This document shows positions 1 through 5,674 of a DNA stretch of 51,861 nucleotides, piece after piece. Below the pieces are notes generated by a model, which was given only the letters and a program-made list of their open reading frames with translations, was not told the DNA's origin and did not search any database. This stretch comes from Desulfuromonadales bacterium (GTDB lineage Bacteria > Desulfobacterota > Desulfuromonadia > Geobacterales > Pseudopelobacteraceae): the NCBI GenBank assembly GCA_013377095.1, contig JACAAY010000026.1, positions 1 through 51,861 of the forward strand. The letters run 5' to 3'. Numbering within the stretch: position 1 is the first letter of the stretch; each line of letters starts with the position of its first letter. The position numbers were made by a program, and so were the translations under genes.

Positions 1-702
1 TCTCAGTACAAATCGGTCAGCTTCTTGTTCTTCGATTCTTCTCCCCATTCCCTTAATGCCAAGCTTTGCCTTTGTCTCTTCAACAAAACCGATGGTGCCA
101 ACTGCAATACTCTCTGTCCAGCAACTTTCTCGTTGATTTTTACCATTGCTGATGGCCTCTTGAACCCACTGCCGGTGCTGCTCTGAAAACTGCTCGGGGT
201 CTGGAAATCCGCAAAGACTCCATAAGTTTGATATGTCAATCACGCCATACCGCTCTGGCGGATTCTGGATTTCGTTAAAGCCACACATATCCCATTCTGA
301 TGGATGGCTTACCACGCCGGCACGGACCATGTTGAGATCGATATAGATAAGGCATCGAATCAGATGTTCGTTTCGCTCAATGGCAGTAGCATGATAGCGG
401 TCTTCCCAGAAAGCTCCCTTTCGTTCTTTGCGTTGATTGAACTCTTGGGCAGTTCTCCCGGCAATCAGTTGAAGGCTTTTTGGAATAACATCCGGCCCGC
501 TATCGATCACCAAAAGGTGGATATGATTGGAGGTGACTACGTAGTTGAGTATTTTCAAGCCAAAGCGTTTCTTGGCTTCAAAGAGCCAGGAATGCCAGCA
601 CCTTCTGTCCTTTGAGAATTTCAGGAGAAATTCCTTTTTGTGGCAACGGTGGGTAATGTGCCATACCTGCCCCGGAATATGATGTCGATTTGCTCTCGCC
701 AT
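1..702 (-). CDS. REP-associated tyrosine (Y1) transposase, C-terminus beyond window
   Basis: The minus-strand frame opens at an ATG at 700-702 and stays open for 234 codons to the left edge. It begins MARANRHHIPGQVWHITHRC and has the family's HIH metal-binding triad (residues SNHIHLL) followed by a downstream region reading YIDLNMVRAG, both typical of the IS200-like/RAYT Y1 transposase family. The enzyme would act on single-stranded repeat ends. The true C-terminus can be read from the remnant second copy at 1387-1546, which is identical over the shared 55 bp. A terminal repeat (GGGGTCGGACCAA on the minus strand) lies upstream at 788-844. An AAGGTG sequence about 9 nt before the ATG may serve as ribosome binding site. 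Family confident; activity unknown. Confidence 0.8.
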   Translation of the reverse strand, partial: MARANRHHIPGQVWHITHRCHKKEFLLKFSKDRRCWHSWLFEAKKRFGLKILNYVVTSNHIHLLVIDSGPDVIPKSLQLIAGRTAQEFNQRKERKGAFWEDRYHATAIERNEHLIRCLIYIDLNMVRAGVVSHPSEWDMCGFNEIQNPPERYGVIDISNLWSLCGFPDPEQFSEQHRQWVQEAISNGKNQRESCWTESIAVGTIGFVEETKAKLGIKGMGRRIEEQEADRFVLR

Positions 703-783
703 TCTTAGAAACACCTTTTTGCCGGCAAAAACGTAGCTCTAAGACTAAAAATAGGCCGAATATGGCCCATTATCTGTGATATA

Positions 784-939
784 TCAGATGGTTAGTTTGG
801 TCCGACCCCAGACCCCAGCCATGGTTAGTTTGGTCCGACCCCAGCCGCCCCCCCCACCAGAGGTTTCTTTGCCCACACCGTCTTCTGATTCTAAGGCTGA
901 CTCCTCGTTTAGAAGTTCGCTCAGTTTTTTGGGGTCCAT
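784..939 (-). pseudogene. Remnant ORF of unknown origin ending in the transposon terminal repeat
   Basis: A 51-codon minus-strand frame starts MDPKKLSELLNEE. Its last third is simply translated terminal repeat (two copies of the residues WGRTKLT), so the original 3' end has been replaced. Immediately upstream, in the same frame, a TGA separates it from another open stretch ending VFDRKLIK. It may therefore be one older gene with a Trp-to-stop change, or two coupled genes. I do not recognise the family. Its truncation exactly at the repeat suggests it was hit by the RAYT element. Confidence 0.3.
788..844. repeat. Two tandem copies of a 24-bp transposon terminal repeat
   Basis: The 24-bp string ATGGTTAGTTTGGTCCGACC plus CCAG occurs at 788-811 and again at 821-844, 33 bp apart and identical. 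On the minus strand it reads GGGGTCGGACCAAACTAACC. An inverted, shorter version is at 1373-1390, just past the stop of the transposase remnant, so the motif appears to mark both ends of the RAYT element as inverted terminal repeats. The doubling suggests a second end or a nested insertion. Confidence 0.7.
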
Positions 940-1011
940 TCACTTGATCAACTTTCTGTCAAAGACCTGTGGGTGAAGCTTCATTATCCGGCTACGGCAC
1001 GGTAATTCTAT

Positions 1012-1083
1012 CGAACCGCCCGGTGCGGACCTGCATGCCGGGTGGTGTGGGGGCTGGGGGAGGAAAACCCCCGGCTACCCGAT
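1012..1083 (+). mobile_element. Probable group II intron 3' end (domains V-VI), no maturase
   Basis: The stretch starts GAACCGCCCGGTGCGG and continues to GCATGCCGGGTGGTGTGG, resembling the domain V stem of bacterial group II introns. It is followed by a GC-rich hairpin (GGGGGAGGAAAACCCCC) and then CTACCCGAT, as at the 3' end of many such introns. No reverse transcriptase/maturase is present upstream, so this would be a 5'-truncated fragment. Orientation is opposite to the gene cassettes to the right. Identification rests on remembered consensus, and no covariance model was run. Confidence 0.5.
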
Positions 1084-1155
1084 TGGGACTTTTGCAGTTT
1101 GTCCTTGTTTTGAAATTTGAAGACACGACTTCTTTCGCTCTCTTTGATTTTCATA

Positions 1156-1372
1156 TTACTTCGTCGGCAAAACAAATAACCCTCCTGCCGATAAGGTAGC
1201 AATGACATCAGGCATGCCGTCGCTAGTAACATCTGTCAGTGCCATTGCCTGATGAGTGAATGTCCCTCCAGCAAACTGAGTCTGTAAATAGAATGTTTTG
1301 AAGGTATTAAAGGAGTGATTTGTTGTCTGAGGTAGTATTTGTATTGTGCTTTGCTCACTCAATATGGCACTT
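1156..1372 (-). pseudogene. FG-GAP/VCBS-repeat protein fragment (3' part)
   Basis: The minus-strand frame is open from the transposon terminal repeat (1373) to a stop at 1156. Near its end it contains DVTSDGMPDVIATLSAGG, which fits the calcium-binding loop of FG-GAP/VCBS beta-propeller repeats (D-x-(T/N)-x-DG-x-x-D). There is no native start, because the frame runs straight into the terminal repeat. It is plausibly the downstream part of the lipoprotein gene whose 5' end lies at 1544-1675 on the same strand, the two halves being separated by the transposase remnant. Confidence 0.5.
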
Positions 1373-1390
1373 GGGGTCGGACCAAGCTAA
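1373..1390. repeat. Transposon terminal repeat, inverted copy
   Basis: GGGGTCGGACCAAGCTAA on the plus strand is the inverted counterpart of the repeats at 788-844. The TAG stop of the transposase remnant (1387-1389) lies inside it, so the element ends within a few bases of its coding region. Confidence 0.65.
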
Positions 1391-1546
1391 AGCGTTGAAT
1401 CTGCACACAAAACATCCCAGAGATAGCTGTTATGCGGGCTTAGACGCTCATTTTCGGGGTCAAAAACGGCACTGTAAGGTTCAGATTCCTCTCTCAGTAC
1501 AAATCGGTCAGCTTCTTGTTCTTCGATTCTTCTCCCCATTCCCTTA
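1387..1546 (-). pseudogene. REP-associated transposase, C-terminal remnant of a second copy
   Basis: The minus-strand frame GMGRRIEEQEADRFVLRE repeats the end of the left-edge transposase: 1492-1546 is identical to 1-55 over 55 bp. It then continues to the natural C-terminus ending DVLCADSTL and a TAG stop. The first roughly 220 codons and the 5' terminal repeat of this copy are missing. It sits between the N-terminal half of a lipoprotein gene and an FG-GAP fragment, so it probably marks an insertion followed by deletion. Confidence 0.75.
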
Positions 1547-1675
1547 GCCTATGCCAGCAGAGAATTGTAGTTGGGTATTCCGCGGTTGTTGATTGTCCAC
1601 TTTTTGCCCTCCACAACTCGATACCAGCATAAAAATGTAAAAAATCCAAAATATTCTAAATAAATAACTTTTCAT
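1544..1675 (-). pseudogene. Lipoprotein gene, 5' part, truncated by the transposase remnant
   Basis: A 43-codon frame begins MKSYLFRIFWIFYIFMLVSS and is followed by Cys21, so it has a hydrophobic signal peptide ending in the lipobox LVSSC. A GAGGAG ribosome binding site lies 8 nt before the ATG. The frame ends at a TAA formed exactly at the junction with the transposase remnant (1544-1546), so the natural protein was longer. The attC-like site at 1738-1800 lies 62 nt upstream, as expected for the first gene of a cassette. The FG-GAP fragment at 1156-1372 is a candidate for the missing remainder. Confidence 0.6.
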
Positions 1676-1737
1676 TATGGTTGCTCCTCTTGCAATGATA
1701 TGTAGATGCTATTCGCTACGGTGTTGATCTATGATGC

Positions 1738-1800
1738 ATCCAACAGCTGAGAGTGCAGCGGCGTTGCGAAGCGGAGTCCGTTTGCCGCGCTTTGTTGGGC
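1738..1800 (-). other. attC recombination site (best match of four)
   Basis: Read on the minus strand, the 63-bp site starts with GCCCAAC (R'', matching RYYYAAC), then AAAGCGCGGC, a central variable stretch, GCCGCTGCA, and ends with GTTGGAT (R', matching GTTRRRY). Both 7-bp cores fit the consensus and the arms form an imperfect stem with unpaired bases, as in folded attC. It begins 11 nt after the stop codon of the lipoprotein gene at 1812-2408 and precedes the truncated lipoprotein gene, which is the arrangement expected between two cassettes. No integrase gene is visible. Confidence 0.75.
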
Positions 1801-1811
1801 ACATCGAAAAC

Positions 1812-2408
1812 TTAGTTAACATTCTTGAGCCCACTTAACAGCATGAATTGGAAGGGAAATGTAATTACGTCCATTGATAAAGTCAGTGGTACGAGGAGAA
1901 ACTTGTAGACTGGAGGAAAACCTAACTCCGACTCAAGATAAAACACCTTTCGCTGAGTATATACTGATTTGGTCATATCAAAACACTCATAGTAGAGTTT
2001 ATGCTGGCATACCCCGTGATCACATTCCTGAACAAGGTAACAACCTTGGCCTACATAGTCTGACTTGAAGTTATTATCAAATCTTTTGAATACCTTGATC
2101 TCGATCCAATCGGCTGCGGGGAAATAATATCCCTCTGATATTTTCGAGCGTTTTACAAAAAACCAGTCTGAGCTGGTGTCAGTTGCCCATTCTTTGCCCA
2201 GATTAATAGTATATTCCGCATTTTCACCCTCTGCGAGAGACCCATTGAGATGAAAAACAAGGTTTTTGTCATTCTCAAAGGCACGAACAAACTCTACTTT
2301 ATCCTGCTTTGGAGTTCCTTTAGTCGCGCCTTTAAGTACGAGCGATGTTACACAGCTGGTACAGCATAGGAACAAAAGTACAAGGAACACGTGAACGATT
2401 ATCTTCAT
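1812..2408 (-). CDS. Hypothetical cassette-borne lipoprotein
   Basis: A 198-residue protein with an N-terminal signal MKIIVHVFLVLLFLCC followed by TSC, a plausible lipobox with Cys19 as the acylated residue. The rest is a soluble domain with several cysteines (GQGCYLVQECDHG region) and an aromatic-rich C-terminus containing a second hydrophobic stretch. I do not recognise a family. The ATG at 2408 is preferred over a TTG four codons earlier because GAGG lies about 6 nt before it. It is flanked by attC-like sites at 2426-2484 and 1738-1800 and would be the gene of one cassette. Confidence 0.65.
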   Translation of the reverse strand: MKIIVHVFLVLLFLCCTSCVTSLVLKGATKGTPKQDKVEFVRAFENDKNLVFHLNGSLAEGENAEYTINLGKEWATDTSSDWFFVKRSKISEGYYFPAADWIEIKVFKRFDNNFKSDYVGQGCYLVQECDHGVCQHKLYYECFDMTKSVYTQRKVFYLESELGFPPVYKFLLVPLTLSMDVITFPFQFMLLSGLKNVN

Positions 2409-2425
2409 TTCATACCTCAATTGCT

Positions 2426-2484
2426 GCTCAACGGTTTGGGAGAACAGCGGCGGTTCTTAGGCCGCTGCTTCTACCTGATTGGAA
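2426..2484 (-). other. attC-like site with hairpin CAGCGGC/GCCGCTG
   Basis: On the minus strand the site runs from TTCCAAT (R'', expected AAC, here AAT) through AGAAGCAGCGGC, a short loop and GCCGCTGTTCT to GTTGAGC (R', fits GTTRRRY). The R' lies 17 nt before the lipoprotein start and nearly complements the R'' that follows the same gene (GCCCAAC, 6 of 7). The site aligns over its length with the site at 3832-3889. Within the stem one G-C pair here is C-G there, a compensatory change. Confidence 0.55.
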
Positions 2485-2585
2485 CCTTTGCCCGCCTCTG
2501 CATTTGCACAATTCTATTATCTGATAAACATTTATGTTGTAACATTTATTGTTGACGTGCGGTATTTTTGTTGTTACGTTAAATC

Positions 2586-2858
2586 ATGATTATCGAGTTT
2601 GATTCTGCGAAAAGAGAAAAAACCCTGTTGGAGCGTGGACTCGATTTTGCTGACTCCGGCAAGGTTTTTGACGGACTTCACTTTGTCGCTCGCGATGATC
2701 GATCTGACTACGGCGAAGAGCGTTTTATAACTGTTGGGCTATTGGACAGTCGCATGGTGGTAATTGTCTGGACTCCAAGAAACGACGCCCGCCGAATTAT
2801 TTCTATGAGGTACGCCAATGACCGTGAAACCAGCCGTTACAAAAAACACCTTGGTTGA
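2586..2858 (+). CDS. brnT: BrnT-family toxin
   Basis: A 90-residue protein of normal BrnT length. It has the family pattern: an FDSAKREKTLLERG start, KVFDG near residue 28, a central GEERFITVG strand, and RRIISMRYANDRE followed by RY near the C-terminus. BrnT is a RelE-fold ribonuclease toxin that inhibits translation and is neutralised by BrnA. The reading frame overlaps brnA by 41 bp (2818-2858), as usual for the pair. Upstream DNA is very AT-rich, with inverted arms GTAACA (2539-2544) and TGTTAC (2572-2577) that could bind the BrnT-BrnA complex; this is only a suggestion. It lies in an array whose other genes are on the minus strand. Confidence 0.85.
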   Translation: MIIEFDSAKREKTLLERGLDFADSGKVFDGLHFVARDDRSDYGEERFITVGLLDSRMVVIVWTPRNDARRIISMRYANDRETSRYKKHLG

Positions 2859-3090
2859 TCCGGATGATGCTCCGGAACTGACCGATACTTGGTTTGAAAA
2901 AGCTGACCTTATGCAAGGTACCAAACTTGTTCGCCGGGGTCGTCCGGCTGGCCAGACGAAAGCTTCGCAAACTGTCCGTTTTGATTTAGATGTCCTCGCA
3001 GCTTTCAAGGCTACGGGTAAAGGGTGGCAGACCCGCATGAACGAGGCTCTAAGGGAGTGGATCAAAGAACATCCGATGAAGCACGTCTGA
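2818..3090 (+). CDS. brnA: BrnA-family antitoxin
   Basis: A 90-residue antitoxin starting inside brnT. The C-terminal half, with RRGRPAGQTKASQTVRFDLD followed by VLAAFKATGKGWQTRMNEAL, is the ribbon-helix-helix DNA-binding domain typical of BrnA. The N-terminal half, rich in acidic and aromatic residues (DDAPELTDTWFEKADL), probably wraps BrnT. The complex normally represses its own promoter. Toxin-first order and overlap match known brnTA operons. A TA pair is a common cargo of cassette arrays, where it can stabilise the array. Confidence 0.85.
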   Translation: MTVKPAVTKNTLVDPDDAPELTDTWFEKADLMQGTKLVRRGRPAGQTKASQTVRFDLDVLAAFKATGKGWQTRMNEALREWIKEHPMKHV

Positions 3091-3138
3091 CCCTTCCGGG
3101 GCATACCAAATACTCCATCATCTTCCTTCTCTTCCCAA

Positions 3139-3363
3139 TTATTTTATGAAGAGCCTTTTTGCGATGCCAAAATATCCGATGCATACTAAGTTTAATAAAA
3201 TTATGAATATAGCCAATTTGTTCTGAATTCCAAAGACAAGTCCAACTGTTACCATTCCGACGAGTCCAAAGAGTAAAGCCACTCCGGCCTTATTAGCTTC
3301 TCTTTTGGATATTGTCGCCCCGCAGAAGCAGACCTTGTAATCGTCTTTATCTGAATGCTTCAT
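3139..3363 (-). CDS. Small membrane protein of unknown function
   Basis: A 74-residue protein: a hydrophilic N-terminus with a CFC motif (KVCFCGATISKREANKAG), then two hydrophobic segments (about residues 31-47 and 50-67) and a basic tail. It may be a two-helix membrane protein with a cysteine pair facing the cytoplasm. The ATG at 3363 is chosen because GAGGAA sits directly upstream; an ATG five codons earlier lies inside the adjacent attC-like site. No family is recognised. It shares a cassette with brnTA, on the opposite strand. Confidence 0.5.
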   Translation of the reverse strand: MKHSDKDDYKVCFCGATISKREANKAGVALLFGLVGMVTVGLVFGIQNKLAIFIILLNLVCIGYFGIAKRLFIK

Positions 3364-3372
3364 TTTTTCCTC

Positions 3373-3430
3373 AGCCATCGGCTCAGGAGATCACCTGCGT
3401 CTTTTGGCCGGCGTATCTCCCTTGTTATCC
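3373..3430 (-). other. attC-like site (third site, diverged stem)
   Basis: Read on the minus strand the site starts with GGATAAC (R'') and ends with GATGGCT (R', GAT in place of GTT). It matches the site at 3832-3889 at roughly three quarters of positions over an ungapped 44-bp stretch, including GGAGA, CACC and GGCCGG. GGAGAT and ATCTCC arms pair. The TAA stop of the upstream membrane-protein gene lies inside R''. Its R'' is the exact complement of the R' (GTTATCC) at the other end of that gene's cassette. Confidence 0.5.
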
Positions 3431-3823
3431 TTTACTTTCTAAGTTCGCAAAGGGGCTGGCCCAAAAGACAAGTGCCGAAACGATCATTGTTATGCATGCG
3501 CCTATAATCACGTCTATATTGCTATCAGGAATAACAAATATGGCAACAATAGTAAGGAGTTGAATCGCAGGATAGGTAATATTCAGTTTCTTACGCCTTA
3601 AAAAGAAATAAAGAATAGGAGAGACAATTAGGGCAATCGGGATTGCAGCAGTGAGGGCTATTGTTATGACAAAAGGATCGAAAATCGATTTGAGAAGTCC
3701 AATCTTATATGCACCATCAGATGGATCTAGTCGGATGTATCTCGCAAGAACGTATGCACATGCTGTTACGATGGCACCAAGAAAGCTAAGCAAGAAAATT
3801 GTCTTAAATCTATTTGTCTTCAT
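3425..3823 (-). CDS. Hypothetical multi-pass membrane protein, cassette gene
   Basis: A 132-residue protein with about four hydrophobic segments: near residues 8-26, 46-72, 85-98 and 102-122. A basic loop (FFLRRKKLN) follows the second. No enzyme motif or family is recognised. The ATG at 3823 has AAAGA just upstream and lies 8 nt after the R' half-site; longer frames would translate the attC-like site itself. The stop lies in R'' of the next site. The gene therefore fills a compact cassette of about 0.4 kb bounded by GTTATCC and GGATAAC. Confidence 0.55.
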   Translation of the reverse strand: MKTNRFKTIFLLSFLGAIVTACAYVLARYIRLDPSDGAYKIGLLKSIFDPFVITIALTAAIPIALIVSPILYFFLRRKKLNITYPAIQLLTIVAIFVIPDSNIDVIIGACITMIVSALVFWASPFANLESKG

Positions 3824-3831
3824 ATCTTTAT

Positions 3832-3889
3832 GGATAACGGTTCGGGAGAACACCGGCGGTTTTAGGCCGGTGTTTCTGCTTGGTTGGAA
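3832..3889 (-). other. attC-like site with hairpin CACCGGC/GCCGGTG
   Basis: On the minus strand it reads TTCCAAC (R'', conserved AAC), CAAGC, AGAAACACCGGC, loop CTAAAACC, GCCGGTGTTCT, CCCGAACC and GTTATCC (R', conserved GTT). Compared with the site at 2426-2484, the hairpin sequence differs by a paired substitution, so structure is conserved rather than just sequence. It sits 8 nt upstream of the membrane-protein start. The RRRY part of R' is not consensus, which lowers confidence for this site alone. Confidence 0.55.
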
Positions 3890-4143
3890 ACTTTTTATTT
3901 TTAGCTTGTTAGCGCTATTTCTGTCAAATCGGTAGGCCTGACACTCTGCTCTGTTTTCTCTGCTCTGTTTTTTGGTCAACTTGTCAATATTGTCTTTGAA
4001 ACAGCATGTTGTTTACGTTGCTCTTCAAGATCTGAGTATTTATAAAGCACCATCAAGTTCTCTTCATCAGTGTAATTGGTTGCCGCATATTCTTTCCGTT
4101 CGCTTCTCGCATCCGCCTTCTTTGTTCCTTTGACCTTTTGCTA

Positions 4144-4392
4144 TCATTGATTTTGTGAAGAAACCACAGCAGGCTTTGCAGTCCCTAGAAGGCCCCTCAG
4201 GTCGGAATCTAACTGCTGGAAGACCTTTTTCAATGATTCTTCAGTCATTCTCACCTTTGTATCAGGCGTGTCGCACCTCATTTTTGCTATCTGCTCTTGA
4301 TGGTGACCTTCGTACGACTTATCCAGGATGGCTATCCCCCAGGAAACCATTCTCTGGAACGTTCCAGCCCAGTTGGTTATCTTGATATGCAA
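4144..4392 (-). CDS. Hypothetical protein downstream of a strong promoter
   Basis: An 82-codon minus-strand frame (TTG start at 4392, weak ribosome binding site; an ATG at 4350 is an alternative). The product is hydrophilic, with a helical segment MTEESLKKVFQQLDSDLRGL, and no family is recognised. The frame ends in tandem stops TGA TAG. The same frame then stays open to a TGA at 3976 (including ARSERKEYAATNYTDEENLM), so this may be a broken longer gene or two small genes. A perfect 14-bp palindrome, CTGGAACGTTCCAG, lies at 4354-4367. The consensus-like promoter at 4423-4451 is the best reason to believe the region is transcribed. Confidence 0.4.
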   Translation of the reverse strand: MHIKITNWAGTFQRMVSWGIAILDKSYEGHHQEQIAKMRCDTPDTKVRMTEESLKKVFQQLDSDLRGLLGTAKPAVVSSQNQ

Positions 4393-4422
4393 TGCAAGAT
4401 AGGCGTGGGTTAATTAGCGGGC

Positions 4423-4451
4423 AATATAGTCTGAAGTAAAAACAATGTCAA
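4423..4451 (-). promoter_or_regulatory. Strong sigma70-type promoter reading into the cassette array
   Basis: On the minus strand, TTGACA (4451-4446) and TATATT (4428-4423) are separated by exactly 17 bp. Transcription would start near 4416 and proceed through the hypothetical gene at 4144-4392 towards the attC-like sites. No integron integrase lies next to it. Confidence 0.7.
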
Positions 4452-4560
4452 AAGAGATTGCATGCTTCTTATTCTGAATGCCGTGTTTACCGGCTATGTT
4501 GCGCATCTCAATACGCGGGGAGCCGAGAAGCCCGCTGGATTTCTGAGTGCGCCACAGACA

Positions 4561-4598
4561 GAAAAAGGGCGGCCGTCATTTAGACAGCCGCCCTTTTG
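4561..4598 (-). terminator. Rho-independent terminator of the galE operon
   Basis: On the minus strand AAAAGGGCGGC pairs with GCCGCCC followed by TTTTTC, just past the galE stop. The hairpin has an extra inner TGTC/GAC pairing. Confidence 0.8.
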
Positions 4599-4619
4599 TG
4601 TGGTGCGCCAGGTGTTTTT

Positions 4620-5612
4620 CTATTTCGCCAGTGCCGCCAGCTTGCTCTCCCATCTCCAGGCGTCGGCGATGATGGTGCGCAGGTCGGCGTGCTGCGGCTG
4701 CCATCCGGTCAGCCTGCCGATTTTGTCGGCCTGCGCCACCAGCGAGGCCGGATCGCCGGGACGGCGCTCATCCTCCACCACCTTGAACTCCACACCGCTC
4801 ACCTCCCTGACCAGATCCAGCACCTGCCGCACCGTGCTTCCACGGCCATAGCCCACATTCATGGCGGTCGGCTCGCCCCCCCGTTCCAGATAGCGCAGGG
4901 CGTAGAGGTGGGCGGAGGCCAGGTCCTCGATATGGATGTAGTCGCGGACGCCGGTGCCGTCCGGAGTGGGATAGTCGGTGCCGTAGATGGCGATACTGTC
5001 GCGCATCCCCAGGGCAGCCTGACAGGCCACCTTGATCAGGTGGGTCGCTTCGGGAGTGCGCTGACCCATGCGGGCCTGGGGATCGGCGCCGGCCACGTTG
5101 AAATAGCGCAGCGCCACGTACTGCATGCCATGGGCAGCGGAGGTGTCCCGCAGCATCCACTCGCTCATCAGCTTGGAGGTGCCGTAGGGGTTGATGGGCG
5201 CCAGGGCGGTCTCTTCGGCTGCCACTCCGCCCTCGGGAAAACCGTAGACCGCTGCGGTGCTGGAAAAGATGAAACGCTTAACGCCATGTTTTGTGCAGGC
5301 TTCCAGCAGCCCCAGGGTGTTGCGGGTGTTGTTGCCGTAGTACTTTAGCGGCAATGAAACCGACTCCGGAGCGATGATGGCGGCGGCAAAGTGCAGTACG
5401 GTGGTACAGCCGTGGCGCTTAAATGCGGCGTCCAGGGCTGCGGCATCGGACAGCTCGCCCACGATCAGTTCCTCGCCATGCACAAGGGCATCGCGGAAAC
5501 CGGTTGAGAGGTTGTCATAGACCACGACATGGCGGCCCGCTTCACTGAGTTGACGGACAACATGGCTGCCGATATAGCCGCAGCCGCCGGTTACGAGGAT
5601 TTTGTCGGACAT
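4620..5612 (-). CDS. galE: UDP-glucose 4-epimerase
   Basis: A 330-residue extended short-chain dehydrogenase that interconverts UDP-glucose and UDP-galactose with bound NAD, supplying galactose for surface polysaccharide. The Rossmann motif GGCGYIG is at residues 9-15. The catalytic set is Ser118 (FSSTAAVYG), Tyr143 and Lys147 (NPYGTSK), followed by the substrate segment RYFNVAGA. Length is normal for GalE. AAGGA lies 6 nt before the ATG. It is the last gene of a three-gene minus-strand run (K+ channel, TIM-barrel protein, galE) ending at a good terminator, and it marks the border between core genome and the accessory island. Confidence 0.93.
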   Translation of the reverse strand: MSDKILVTGGCGYIGSHVVRQLSEAGRHVVVYDNLSTGFRDALVHGEELIVGELSDAAALDAAFKRHGCTTVLHFAAAIIAPESVSLPLKYYGNNTRNTLGLLEACTKHGVKRFIFSSTAAVYGFPEGGVAAEETALAPINPYGTSKLMSEWMLRDTSAAHGMQYVALRYFNVAGADPQARMGQRTPEATHLIKVACQAALGMRDSIAIYGTDYPTPDGTGVRDYIHIEDLASAHLYALRYLERGGEPTAMNVGYGRGSTVRQVLDLVREVSGVEFKVVEDERRPGDPASLVAQADKIGRLTGWQPQHADLRTIIADAWRWESKLAALAK

Positions 5613-5674
5613 GGGGGTTCCTTAAGGTGGGATAGCCTCTTGTACATAAAGAGGCCTCAATTCTTTGATAAGAA

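Noticed and set aside
304..615. A 103-codon plus-strand frame.
   Set aside because: It is the antisense shadow of the RAYT transposase, whose motifs are on the minus strand.
788..844. A CRISPR-like repeat (24-bp unit repeated).
   Set aside because: Only two units with a 9-bp gap, and the same motif occurs inverted at a transposase end, so it is a transposon end.
3824..3979. The membrane-protein frame at 3425-3823 extends to a TTG at 3979.
   Set aside because: The extra 52 codons would translate the attC-like hairpin and a TCTGCTCTGTTTT tandem repeat; the ATG at 3823 has its own AAAGA site.
4137..4146. TGA in tandem with TAG inside an open frame, considered as a selenocysteine codon since selA is present.
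   Set aside because: The next codon is a stop, no SECIS-like hairpin is evident and the product matches no selenoprotein.
4596..5348. A 250-codon plus-strand frame.
   Set aside because: It is the shadow of galE; GC-rich third positions create long antisense frames here and opposite many core genes (for example 13690-14682 and 25415-26641).
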